14,574 nt of DNA, taken from CAYWLQ01 sp964458775. Its GTDB lineage: Bacteria > Myxococcota_A > Polyangia > JAAYKL01. Location of the stretch: the NCBI GenBank assembly GCA_964458775.1, contig CAYWLQ010000147.1:1-14574 (forward strand), read 5' to 3'. Position numbers and translations under genes: made by a program. The notes beneath the pieces are model-generated. The model was not told where the DNA came from and did no database searches. It worked only from the letters and a program-made list of their open reading frames with translations. Positions 1 to 6,354 of the stretch are shown piece by piece (position 1 is the first letter of the stretch; every line of letters begins with the position of its first letter).

Positions 1-116
1 TTTTCGGGACCACGTCTTTTCGGTTTTTCGCGTGCGGTGCAAGGATTCCGTGATACTTTCTGCTCCGGTTCTCGGCGTTGATAGGAGAAGGTTTCGTATT
101 GCAGTGTGACTGACAT
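1..116 (-). pseudogene. 5' fragment of IS91-like transposase (left copy), runs off window
   Basis: Read leftwards from an ATG at 116, the frame gives MSVTLQYETFSYQRREPEQK and stays open to the window edge. The phrase 'YETFSYQRREP..KV' resembles the extreme N-terminus of IS91/ISCR-type (Y2, HUH) transposases, where a 'YxPRxPExTVLHRVVxEHLxTF' segment precedes a zinc-binding domain. A second copy lies at 3572-3808 and matches until 'QKV'. After that this copy diverges (SRNPCTAREKPKRRG), so it is probably rearranged or broken at about position 53. No catalytic tyrosines are in view. The family call rests on a short conserved stretch and is moderately uncertain; the homology between the two copies is certain. 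Confidence 0.5.
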
Positions 117-126
117 TGCAAGGATA
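54..126. repeat. Direct repeat, left copy of the IS-like end
   Basis: Positions 54-126 match 3695-3767 at 68 of 73 bases, same orientation. Weaker similarity, with a small indel, continues outward to about 176 here and 3820 there (shared AAAAAC...TGTA...AAATTT pattern). The repeat covers the transposase 5' end and its upstream region, so the two copies look like the start-side termini of one IS family. Confidence 0.85.
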
Positions 127-436
127 GTTGAGTTTAGAGATAACTTCTTGAAAAACCCTGTAAAATTGTAAATTTGCCCATAACGGTTATTACTAATTTT
201 TTTACAACAGCCGCTCTCAATAAAAAGTTAATCAATCAATCTCAAAAGTCTTTGTCTGGACCATTTTTCCCGTTTACGATAAGTTGAAATTGTGACTTTC
301 AGTTTTAGTCTTGGATACCGATGCGAAGAGGTGTTTTCATTGTTTATGAATATTAGAAAAAAGTGCTCCGCAAAATGGTCGATCCCATGCAGGAGCTGCC
401 ATTATTTGCGAAACTGGGCAATAATTAAGAACGGTC
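117..436. other. Intergenic region between IS-like end and zeta gene
   Basis: An AT-rich stretch. The first ~60 bases are the outer part of the IS-like end. No convincing gene follows. A short open frame at 375-428 would encode MVDPMQELPLFAKLGNN and stops 8 bp before the zeta start codon; it could be the tail of a lost upstream gene, possibly an antitoxin or regulator, but it is too short to identify. An inverted repeat at 401-425 lies next to the toxin start. Confidence 0.5.
401..425. promoter_or_regulatory. Inverted repeat, operator-like, upstream of zeta gene
   Basis: ATTATTTGC (401-409) and GCAATAAT (418-425) form an inverted repeat with one bulged T and an 8-base spacer, ending 11 bp before the zeta ATG. 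This is a typical place for an autoregulatory operator of a toxin-antitoxin unit. No regulator is identified, so the role is inference. Confidence 0.3.
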
Positions 437-970
437 ATGACACAACAAAATGAGACAAAACGCATCTACATCCTGGCCGGTCCAAACGGCGCCGGAAAGA
501 CCACTTTTGCTAGGGAATATCTGACTCACGAAGCTGATTGCCCGGTGTTTATCAACGCGGATTTAATTGCCGATGGTATATCACCGTTCCATCCCGAACG
601 AGCGGCTATGCGCGCCGGGAGAATCATGTTGGAACTGATAGATGATAATGTTCGTCGAGGTAAAAGCTTTGCGTTTGAAACCACTTTAGCCGCAAGGAAC
701 TATGCTCGTTCAATTCCCAAGTGGCGCTCTCATGGTTATATAGTCATTCTGTATTTTCTATCGCTTCCTTCCGCTGAAGTGGCGATCGCCAGAGTTGCCG
801 AACGTGTGCGCCAAGGCGGACACAATGTGCCCTAAGATGTTATCCGTAGACGCTTCGCAGCAGGACTCGACAATTTTAACAGTATTTACAAAGCGATTGT
901 GGATGAATGGACACTTTATGACTGCGGAGGTTATATTCCGTTCATTATCGACAATGGAGATAAATTATGA
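437..970 (+). pseudogene. Zeta-toxin-like P-loop kinase gene with in-frame stop
   Basis: The 132-residue open part begins TKRIYILAGPNGAGKTTFAR. Walker A GPNGAGKT is at residues 15-22 (Lys21), the NADLIA segment with the likely catalytic Asp is at 40-45, and the FETTLA strand is at 80-85. Family members phosphorylate UDP-N-acetylglucosamine-type sugars or related substrates. The frame stops at TAA 833-835, inside the conserved 'GGHN(I/V)PEDVIRRR' element. One base (GAA to TAA) explains it, because the same frame continues as DVIRRRFAAGLDNFNSIYKA and on to TGA at 968-970, giving a family-typical 177 codons. The natural end overlaps the next gene's ATG by 4 bp (ATGA), indicating translational coupling. 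A product ending at 132 would keep the P-loop but lose the Arg-rich substrate/ATP lid. Decay, a sequencing error or readthrough are all possible. The Shine-Dalgarno sequence is weak. Confidence 0.8.
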
Positions 971-1155
971 CTGAAAAAATAAAAGAACCGCAAATCAATA
1001 GGGCCGAACAGAATCGCCAGGCTGCACTTGCCGCTCTCAAACGTGCTCGAAAGCGCGCCGAAAAAATAGCCGCCGAAACCGAAACCGATCTAATTCAGGC
1101 TGTTGACGGAAAGCCCGTTCGAGTTTCTCCGCCGAAAGCGGAGGAGCACGTATGA
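967..1155 (+). CDS. Small partner protein of the zeta-like kinase (putative antitoxin)
   Basis: A 62-residue, Lys/Arg/Ala/Glu-rich protein beginning MTEKIKEPQINRAEQNRQAA. Residues about 12-40 are strongly helix-forming (AALAALKRARKRAEKIAAE). Its ATG overlaps the intact-frame stop of the zeta-like gene by 4 bp, so it is almost certainly co-translated with it. Small helical proteins in this position are common partners of zeta/AAA-type toxins, but there is no recognisable antitoxin domain and the function is inferred from context. After its TGA the same frame runs on into the queA-like fragment, which I take as coincidence. Confidence 0.6.
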   Translation: MTEKIKEPQINRAEQNRQAALAALKRARKRAEKIAAETETDLIQAVDGKPVRVSPPKAEEHV

Positions 1156-1173
1156 ATTAGCTCCTATGTATGC

Positions 1174-1272
1174 GTAATTTTAAACATCGAGCTTCCTGCT
1201 GACAAAGTGCGTGAACTGGTGTCACAAGTAGGAGCTGTTCCGTTGCCTCCGTACATAAAAAGAAAGCCCATC
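1174..1272 (+). pseudogene. Fragment resembling queA (tRNA preQ1 ribosyltransferase-isomerase)
   Basis: The frame with codons at 1183, 1186 and so on reads ADKVRELVSQVGAVPLPPYI followed by KRKP. This matches the QueA signature in which a 'L..(I/L)G.(M/V/I)PLPPYI.R' segment sits near residue 160 of the enzyme. Only about 33 codons survive, with no start, no active-site region and no C-terminus; the fragment abuts the 3' end of the convergent RhuM gene. It looks like a captured scrap of a chromosomal housekeeping gene. The family call depends on one motif. Confidence 0.45.
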
Positions 1273-1275
1273 GGT

Positions 1276-2346
1276 TTATTCTTCGCCATGCTTCTTGCCT
1301 CCTTTCTTTTTGGAGGTTTCGATCTGCTTTACGGCTTTATCAAAATCACTTAAAGACTTCGTCGAATTCGATAAACGTTTGCTGTGGAATTTCTCATACT
1401 CGCTTTCGGCCAATTGCTTTGCCATCTCATGGGAGATTTTACCGGCATGGTCCAGAATATCCCTATCATTAATCTGCAGAAACCCATCCAGTTTCTTGAT
1501 CCAATCATGCATATACATGGGTACACGGCGCATGGCCTGCCCCTGTGCAAAAATCAGATATTGCTCGACAAGGTTGTTCAACGCCGCCAATTCTTTTTCA
1601 TTCAGATAGTTCTTGGCGATGGTTACATCCTGCTTGCGAACCTTGGCACCACGGTAGTTTGTTAGCCCCATATTAGACTTTTCTGAATCGGCACGTGAAT
1701 GGATAATTTCAGCCGCTGTTTTACCGGTAACGGCCCAGTGCATTTTGTTTTGAACAGTTTTGAAGAAGTCGATGCTGATATCCATGGTCGGATCATAATC
1801 GATACTCGTGGCGTATATATCTGTAATCTTTTGATAAAAACGGCGTTCAGACGTTCGAATATCCTGAATACGCCGTTCGAGTTCTTCAAAGTAATCAAAA
1901 GGCAAATCCGGATTTTTCAGCCTTTCGTCATCCAGCACAAATCCTTTTTTGATGAACTCGGTCAGTTTTTGTGTTGCCCAGATGCGAAAGCGAGTCGCCA
2001 CATGACTTTTCACTCGGTAGCCAACCGATATAATCATGTCCAGATTGTAGTAATCCAGCAGCCGCTTTACCTCGCGTTTGCCTTCCTGGCGAACTGTCAA
2101 ATATTTTTTGACAGTTGCCTCCGGCAAGAGTTCGCCTTCTTCATAAACTGAATTAATATGGTGACTTATGTTCTGCTTTGAACTTTGAAACAGTTCAGCC
2201 ATCAACTGCTGGGTTAGCCATACAGAGTCATCCTCAAACCGAACATCCAATTTCAGCTTTCCGTCCTCTGCTTGATAGACCAGAAACTGTCCTTTTGAAT
2301 GCTCAAGTCCGAGTTCATCCGACTCCATTTTTGGCTTTTTTGGCAT
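1276..2346 (-). CDS. rhuM: RhuM-family protein
   Basis: A 356-residue protein of the RhuM family (PF13310, named after a Salmonella pathogenicity-island gene). The characteristic blocks are present in order: VWLTQQLMAELFQSSKQNIS (about 42-61, a helix-turn-helix-like start), the VRQEGKREVKRLLDYYNLD region, ISVGYRVKSHVATRFRIWAT (about 106-125), and a long alpha-helical C-terminal half containing DISIDFFKTVQNKMHWAVTG. Length is normal, so the gene appears intact. Start choice: GGAGG lies 8 bases upstream of the ATG at 2346. RhuM genes often sit in restriction-modification and other defence islands; their biochemical role is not settled. It is the last gene of a minus-strand cluster behind the chimeric ABC-3C-like ORF. 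The C-terminus is Lys-rich (TSKKKGGKKHGEE). Confidence 0.85.
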   Translation of the reverse strand: MPKKPKMESDELGLEHSKGQFLVYQAEDGKLKLDVRFEDDSVWLTQQLMAELFQSSKQNISHHINSVYEEGELLPEATVKKYLTVRQEGKREVKRLLDYYNLDMIISVGYRVKSHVATRFRIWATQKLTEFIKKGFVLDDERLKNPDLPFDYFEELERRIQDIRTSERRFYQKITDIYATSIDYDPTMDISIDFFKTVQNKMHWAVTGKTAAEIIHSRADSEKSNMGLTNYRGAKVRKQDVTIAKNYLNEKELAALNNLVEQYLIFAQGQAMRRVPMYMHDWIKKLDGFLQINDRDILDHAGKISHEMAKQLAESEYEKFHSKRLSNSTKSLSDFDKAVKQIETSKKKGGKKHGEE

Positions 2347-2371
2347 TACTGATCCTCCAACGCCATTTTAG

Positions 2372-2455
2372 TTAATCCCTATCCATAAGCCGGTTGCCGG
2401 CTTCGCGAAGAAAAACGCGCCCGTACTCTAAACGTAGCTTCCAGTCTTGGCTCAT
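2372..2455 (-). CDS. 27-residue ORF between the ABC-3C-like remnant and RhuM
   Basis: Begins MSQDWKLRLEYGRVFLRE and ends GNRLMDRD. An AGGAAG Shine-Dalgarno sequence lies 7 bases before its ATG, and it starts 13 bp after the upstream gene's stop, so it is positioned to be translated from the same mRNA. It is not recognised. It may be the start of a further component of the original operon, truncated here, or a genuine small protein. RhuM begins 25 bp downstream. Confidence 0.35.
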   Translation of the reverse strand: MSQDWKLRLEYGRVFLREAGNRLMDRD

Positions 2456-2468
2456 GGCTAGTCTTCCT

Positions 2469-3305
2469 TCATCGCATCGTCTCAGCACGCGGCCAATCTT
2501 CTGGAATCAGTTTAAGCCCTCCACGCCAACGCTCGACGACCGCCTTTTGATACCAGTCTTCTTGAATATCTGCATGCTCAGTAATAATAACCAGCAAATT
2601 GTTGGCCTTATGTACGAGTGCTTGTGCATCTGGCATATTCGGCAAACTCTCAAGATACAACCTGATTCGTCCCAATATAAGTGCTTGCTTAGTTGATTCC
2701 TCCTGCAATTGTTGAAGTTCGTCGCTCAATCGTGAGTACTCTTGTCCATCCGGTATTTTTGTATCCAAAGAAGCAATCGGAGTTTTGTCAATATCACATA
2801 GAGCCTCAATTGTTTCCTCCCAGGTATTCGAGACTACTTCTGTAAGACAAGCATCGCGAGCTCGGGCTAAAAGCATTGCGGCCTTGCTAATGCCGTCACC
2901 ACGAAGTGCTTTTAGCTCTGCAAGTTGTCGTTCGATTGCTCTGTAGTAGTCACAAATGGCGGCTGCTGTATTGTCTTGGGCTTTTCCGGTTGTCACGAGG
3001 TAAAGGTTAGCCGTCGGAGGGATTGCACCAGATGCTTGACCTTCAAACCAAATCCGTAACGTTTTCCAAAGATCAGGGCTTGCATTAGTAAGTGACCCCG
3101 TCCCGGTTTTATGATGCTTGGTTTGCAAAAGGTCGGACGGTGCACCGCCAGTAGTTTCAAACGTAACGTCGTCAAGGGTTTCAATACCAACCAAAAAATC
3201 CGGGTCATTCTTGAGTCGGTGCAGTGACCAAAAAAGAGCTAAACGGACCTGATAAAGGTATCCGAGGGTTGAATCAATTGCAGAGAAATGATTAGTGTTA
3301 GTCAT
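2469..3305 (-). CDS. Chimeric ABC-3C-like protein: nuclease-type N-terminus joined to DUF3732-like ATPase C-terminus
   Basis: 278 residues. Residues 1-~120 (start MTNTNHFSAIDSTLGYLYQV, then FLVGIETLDDVTFE, DLLQTKHH, ASPDLWKTLRIW, LYLVTTGKA) have the pattern of the Cap4/DUF4297-like dsDNA endonuclease domain found in ABC three-component (ABC-3C) proteins. E41, D44/D45 and the Q-x-K of LLQTKHH are candidate PD-(D/E)xK residues. From about residue 125 on, the protein is coiled-coil-rich (SRLSDELQQLQEEST) and then reads ILGRIRLYLESLP and VVERWRGGLKLIPEDW, which I recognise as the C-terminal end of DUF3732-type ABC-3C ATPases. Walker motifs, the ABC signature and the middle component are absent. 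The simplest reading is an in-frame deletion collapsing nuclease, middle component and ATPase into one ORF. Start: GGAGGGG lies 5 bases before ATG 3305. Whether the product is active is unknown. The N-terminal assignment is firmer than the C-terminal one. Confidence 0.6.
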   Translation of the reverse strand: MTNTNHFSAIDSTLGYLYQVRLALFWSLHRLKNDPDFLVGIETLDDVTFETTGGAPSDLLQTKHHKTGTGSLTNASPDLWKTLRIWFEGQASGAIPPTANLYLVTTGKAQDNTAAAICDYYRAIERQLAELKALRGDGISKAAMLLARARDACLTEVVSNTWEETIEALCDIDKTPIASLDTKIPDGQEYSRLSDELQQLQEESTKQALILGRIRLYLESLPNMPDAQALVHKANNLLVIITEHADIQEDWYQKAVVERWRGGLKLIPEDWPRAETMR

Positions 3306-3407
3306 TCAGCCCCTCCGACCCAAATAAAAACTTTCGATTCGATTGTATAAAGGGAGAACAGGTCGGCCTATTGCAGGATTTTTAGATGATTGGGGCTTCT
3401 TGCTCAT
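3306..3407 (-). CDS. 33-residue ORF abutting the ABC-3C-like gene
   Basis: Begins MSKKPQSSKNPAIGRPVLPL and ends FYLGRRG. It has a GAGGGAG Shine-Dalgarno-like sequence about 6 bases upstream, and its TGA directly abuts the next gene's ATG, which suggests coupling. It is not recognised. It could equally be a leader ORF or the residue of a deleted gene. Confidence 0.25.
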   Translation of the reverse strand: MSKKPQSSKNPAIGRPVLPLYNRIESFYLGRRG

Positions 3408-3507
3408 TGCTACTCCCTCAATACGACCAATCTTCATGACCGTAATCATAATAAGAGCCCTTTTCGAACTACCCGTCAAGAGCCTACATAAATTCGTAAC
3501 GTCGAAG

Positions 3508-3549
3508 TTTTACACTATGAACCGATTTATCGTCGCCGGCTTTTACACT
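3508..3549. repeat. TTTTACACT direct repeat pair
   Basis: TTTTACACT occurs at 3508-3516 and again at 3541-3549, 33 bp apart (about three helical turns), inside a ~160-bp gene-free stretch between the ABC-3C-like unit and the right IS-like remnant. Spaced short repeats of this kind resemble transposase- or integrase-binding sites near mobile-element ends; no element is identified. Confidence 0.3.
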
Positions 3550-3571
3550 TTAAATAAAGCAGCTGATTTAC

Positions 3572-3808
3572 TCATTCACTTTCTAGAACTTCGATGTCGG
3601 ACAAATCGAGTTCTCTAGAAAGAAACGGAGAGCGCACGGTGCGAAAGAATCGTTCTTGGAACGTTTCGATATGCTCCAGGAACACTCGGTGCAGTACTTT
3701 CTGCTTCGGTTCTCGGCGTTGATAGGAGAAGGTTTCGTATTGCAGTGCGACCGACCTTGTAAGGATATCGAAAATTAGGTGAAATTGTTTCCTAAAAACT
3801 TTGTACAA
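3572..3808 (-). pseudogene. 5' fragment of IS91-like transposase (right copy)
   Basis: An open frame of 78 residues including SVALQYETFSYQRREPKQKV then LHRVFLEHIETFQERFF. The latter fits the 'VLHRVVxEHLxTF' N-terminal block of IS91/ISCR-type transposases and extends further than the left copy. After about residue 55 the sequence (SPFLSRELDLSDIEVLESE) no longer looks like the family, and a stop follows, so only the N-terminal ~50 residues remain. The left copy's start codon (ATG at 114-116) corresponds to AGG here, so even the native start is lost; the upstream ATG at 3808 lies in the outer IS end. Confidence 0.5.
3695..3767. repeat. Direct repeat, right copy of the IS-like end
   Basis: Partner of 54-126 (68 of 73 identical, same orientation). 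Differences fall at positions corresponding to 65, 107, 111, 115 and 119. The segment between the copies (about 3.6 kb) is the putative island. Confidence 0.85.
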
Positions 3809-4089
3809 TGCTCAAATTTTTTCGCTCTCCCATAATTCTGACCAAACATCCCAGATCTGATCTGTCAGATATCGGAAATCTTATTGTGATAAAACATGAA
3901 GGCAGTCTGATTACTGTTTATGCTCACAATAATAAAAACTTGGTAATAGAGGGCGGGAAAGTTACCAAGGGATCGATAATTGCCGAAGTAGGTCAAACAG
4001 GCAATGCAACCTCACCCCATCTTCATTTTGAAGTAAGACTTGCTGAAACAGCGCAAAATCCCCTGGGATATCTTCCTGAGATTCCCTAA
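3808..4089 (+). pseudogene. 3' remnant of an M23 (LytM-type) metallopeptidase
   Basis: From about 3868 the frame reads DIGNLIVIKHEGSLITVYAH, then a turn-rich stretch, VGQTGNATSPHLHFEVR and NPLGYLPE. This is the C-terminal half of the LytM/NlpD/M23 fold with the HLH zinc/catalytic motif. The first zinc-binding block (H-x3-D) and all upstream domains are missing. Residues before 3868 come from the IS-like end and junction, not the peptidase, and the ATG at 3808 falls within that end. M23 enzymes or their degenerate relatives act in the periplasm on peptidoglycan. The gene seems to have been cut by the island's arrival or by a later deletion. Confidence 0.75.
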
Positions 4090-4101
4090 ATGACAGACAT
4101 C

Positions 4102-5166
4102 CTAGTTCTGAGCTGTTATGACTATTTCTTTAGTATCTTTTTTTGTTTTTGATAGAACATATTTATAGTCAGTCAGATAACTCGACTCAACATGAGAATA
4201 ATGAGCTTTTAGCTCTCTTAACAAATCATCAACTGACGGATATCCGTCGCTACGATATGAAATAACCAACTTTGAATTTTTGTAATGAAAAAAAAGATCT
4301 CTAAATGCCTCCAACAGATTAGCACTTGAGTGCCATGGCGTTGACGGTTCGTATATAGGTCTGTGACAATATTTCATAACCGCTCTGTTTGGAAGATTGT
4401 TGTAGTCCGTCATTGCATCCCAAAAATGATAGAAATTAAAATAATTTGATTCCGCAACCTTTTCTGACTTGGCGTATGGAGTGTCTATATATACGAGATC
4501 AAAATCTCCTTTCAGTATAAAAGCATCCTGACATGTTATTTTCGTATCGCATTTGACAACATTTCGTCGGTAAGCGGTAAGTTCCTGATGAAATTTTTTC
4601 ATATGAACTAGAAACGGTCTGTCCCATGTGGCTTTATTGCCGAAACTTCTATCTACATTCCTGGTTCTCATATCAAGATTGGCTCTGTGAAACAGATTGT
4701 ACGGACGCTTACACAAAGACGCCTGAAACAGGCAATACATAACTTCGTTTTTTGCGCTTTCATCTGTTAAATCCTCAAGGTTTTGAAGAGCTATATCGAG
4801 ATCTTGATTCTCTTGGTGTGTAAAATAAATATCGTCATATATTTCAGCAATGTATTTTTTGTACTGCCTTGAAGGTTTGACAATAAAAAGTTTTTCGAGG
4901 TCTGACTCTGTGCTTTTCATAGGTGTGTTAGCGAAAAGCGCGTGAGCAATAATTTGGTTTGAAGGCAAGATGTCGTTGTAGTGAACACTCTTTTCCATTG
5001 AACGCAACAAATGTGTTATCGAACCCGTACCGCCGAAAGCATCTAAACATGTGCTGAATTCTAGTTTTTTAAACACTTCTCCCAGATACGCTAGCAGCTT
5101 GCGTTTGCTGCCCTGATATCTGGTTGTCGGCATTTGAGCTTTATAGCTTGTTAACTTATAATCCAT
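4102..5166 (-). CDS. D12-class DNA adenine (N6) methyltransferase
   Basis: A 354-residue protein of the D12 class (PF02086), which transfers methyl from S-adenosylmethionine to adenine N6 in a specific DNA site. Motifs are in the expected alpha-class order: RYQGSKRKLL at 16-25 (motif X), LDAFGGTGSITHLL at 41-54 (motif I, SAM binding), then a variable target-recognition stretch, and VYIDTPY (motif IV, DTPY at 228-231) followed by NYFNFYHFWDAM. DTPY in place of DPPY is a known variant in this family. KLVISYRSDG near 299-308 fits the later catalytic-domain motifs. Start: the ATG at 5166 is 1 bp after the aminotransferase stop, so translation is coupled; an internal Met12 is an alternative. No restriction endonuclease is visible nearby, so it behaves as an orphan methylase in this window. 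The target site cannot be predicted. Confidence 0.85.
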   Translation of the reverse strand: MDYKLTSYKAQMPTTRYQGSKRKLLAYLGEVFKKLEFSTCLDAFGGTGSITHLLRSMEKSVHYNDILPSNQIIAHALFANTPMKSTESDLEKLFIVKPSRQYKKYIAEIYDDIYFTHQENQDLDIALQNLEDLTDESAKNEVMYCLFQASLCKRPYNLFHRANLDMRTRNVDRSFGNKATWDRPFLVHMKKFHQELTAYRRNVVKCDTKITCQDAFILKGDFDLVYIDTPYAKSEKVAESNYFNFYHFWDAMTDYNNLPNRAVMKYCHRPIYEPSTPWHSSANLLEAFRDLFFHYKNSKLVISYRSDGYPSVDDLLRELKAHYSHVESSYLTDYKYVLSKTKKDTKEIVITAQN

Positions 5167-5167
5167 T

Positions 5168-6349
5168 TTATCGTTTCCAATTGCGCAAACGACTTATTGC
5201 TGAGTCCAAGGTTTCGTCCTTTTTGCAAAAACAAAATCTTACGGTATCAAGTCCTCCTTTTCGCGCTTCGTAGAAAAACGAGACGGGCACCGCGGCCACG
5301 CCGGCTTCAACAATCATTTTCTCGCAAAAATCTAGATCGTCGACAAATCTATCAGTATCGATAACTACGTTTAAAAAATAAGTGCCCTGCGGATGAATAA
5401 CTCTAAAACCCATATCTTGCAATGCTCGGGAAAGCTTATCTCGTCTTTGAGTATAATCGTTTGTCAGTTCTCTATAAAACTGATCATCAAAAGAAATAGC
5501 GAAGGCCATAGCTGATTGAAAAGCAGGCGGCGTGCAAAAGGTTAAAAACTGATGAGCAGCACGAACCGCTTCGGTTATTGGCGGTGCTCCTATTACATAG
5601 CCGACTTTCCAACCGGTCATTGAAAAAGTCTTTGCGGTTGATGATATTACAGCCGCTCTGTCTCTTAAGCCGTCGACAGAAAGTAGTGTTCGGTGTGTCT
5701 TATTGTCGTAGATTATATGTTCATAAACCTCATCGCCGATAGCAACCGTATTGTGTTTTTTACAAAGATCTGCAATGAAAGCTAGATCCTCATCTGTAAA
5801 AACCTTACCGCATGGATTTTGAGGGTTGTTTATTATGATTGCTTTTGTTTGTGAATTAAATGCGTTTAACAAACTTTCTTTGGGTAAGTTGAAAGTTGGA
5901 GATTCTAACCTTACATGAACCGGTTTTCCGCCTGCTCTGCTAACCATTGCAGGATATAAATCATATGAAGGATCTAACAGTATTACTTCGTCGCCGGGTT
6001 CAACCAGACCGAGCAATATTGCTGCTAAACCTTCTGTTGCACCTGCTGTTACGGTAATTTCTGTGTCAGGATCAACAGATACTCCGTAAAATCGCATCAT
6101 TTTGTCTGAAACGGCATGTCTCAAACAACTAAGGCCGTTTGACGGAGCATATTGATTAGGACCTTCGATCAAAGCAGAAGCTGCTTTTTGTCTAATGCAA
6201 AGCGGACCGTCAAAATCAGGAAAACCCTGCGACAAATTAACAGCCCCGTATTGATTGGATATATTAGTTATTTTAGTAAATACAGATGTTCCATAAACAG
6301 CAAGGCTTTGAGCTGTTCTGAGCTTGTGATTAACAGGTGAAACAATCAT
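5168..6349 (-). CDS. Class I/II PLP-dependent aminotransferase (YbdL/kynurenine-aminotransferase-like)
   Basis: 393 residues. A cytosolic fold-type I aminotransferase; the closest pattern is the methionine/kynurenine/glutamine-type transaminases. Visible features: NLSQGFPDFDGP (38-49), PNQYAPSNG (64-72), TAGATEGL (101-108, PLP phosphate region), NNPQNPCG (174-181, Asn178), GDEVYEH (205-211, Asp206 for the pyridine nitrogen), SSTAKTFSMTGWKVGY (237-251, Schiff-base Lys240) and VRFCF (Arg371 for the substrate carboxylate). All key residues are present, so it should be active. Start: the frame extends to an upstream ATG at 6403, but AAGGAG at 6355-6360 sits just before ATG 6349, so the shorter form is chosen. 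It is first in a two-gene unit with the adenine methylase. Substrate is not determined. Confidence 0.88.
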   Translation of the reverse strand: MIVSPVNHKLRTAQSLAVYGTSVFTKITNISNQYGAVNLSQGFPDFDGPLCIRQKAASALIEGPNQYAPSNGLSCLRHAVSDKMMRFYGVSVDPDTEITVTAGATEGLAAILLGLVEPGDEVILLDPSYDLYPAMVSRAGGKPVHVRLESPTFNLPKESLLNAFNSQTKAIIINNPQNPCGKVFTDEDLAFIADLCKKHNTVAIGDEVYEHIIYDNKTHRTLLSVDGLRDRAAVISSTAKTFSMTGWKVGYVIGAPPITEAVRAAHQFLTFCTPPAFQSAMAFAISFDDQFYRELTNDYTQRRDKLSRALQDMGFRVIHPQGTYFLNVVIDTDRFVDDLDFCEKMIVEAGVAAVPVSFFYEARKGGLDTVRFCFCKKDETLDSAISRLRNWKR

Positions 6350-6354
6350 ATTAT

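Noticed and set aside
1153..1275. Readthrough fusion of the small zeta partner with the queA-like fragment
   Set aside because: They share a frame, but a TGA separates them and a one-in-three chance explains it.
1295..2375. Plus-strand ORFs opposite RhuM (1295-1609, 1384-1665, 1699-2151, 2178-2375)
   Set aside because: No ribosome binding sites or domains; they lie antisense to a well-supported gene.
2394..2696. Plus-strand ORF opposite the ABC-3C-like gene
   Set aside because: Antisense to a recognisable coding sequence; no homology pattern.
3343..3618. Plus-strand 91-residue ORF
   Set aside because: No ribosome binding site, domain or compositional support; it overlaps minus-strand small ORFs and the IS-like fragment.
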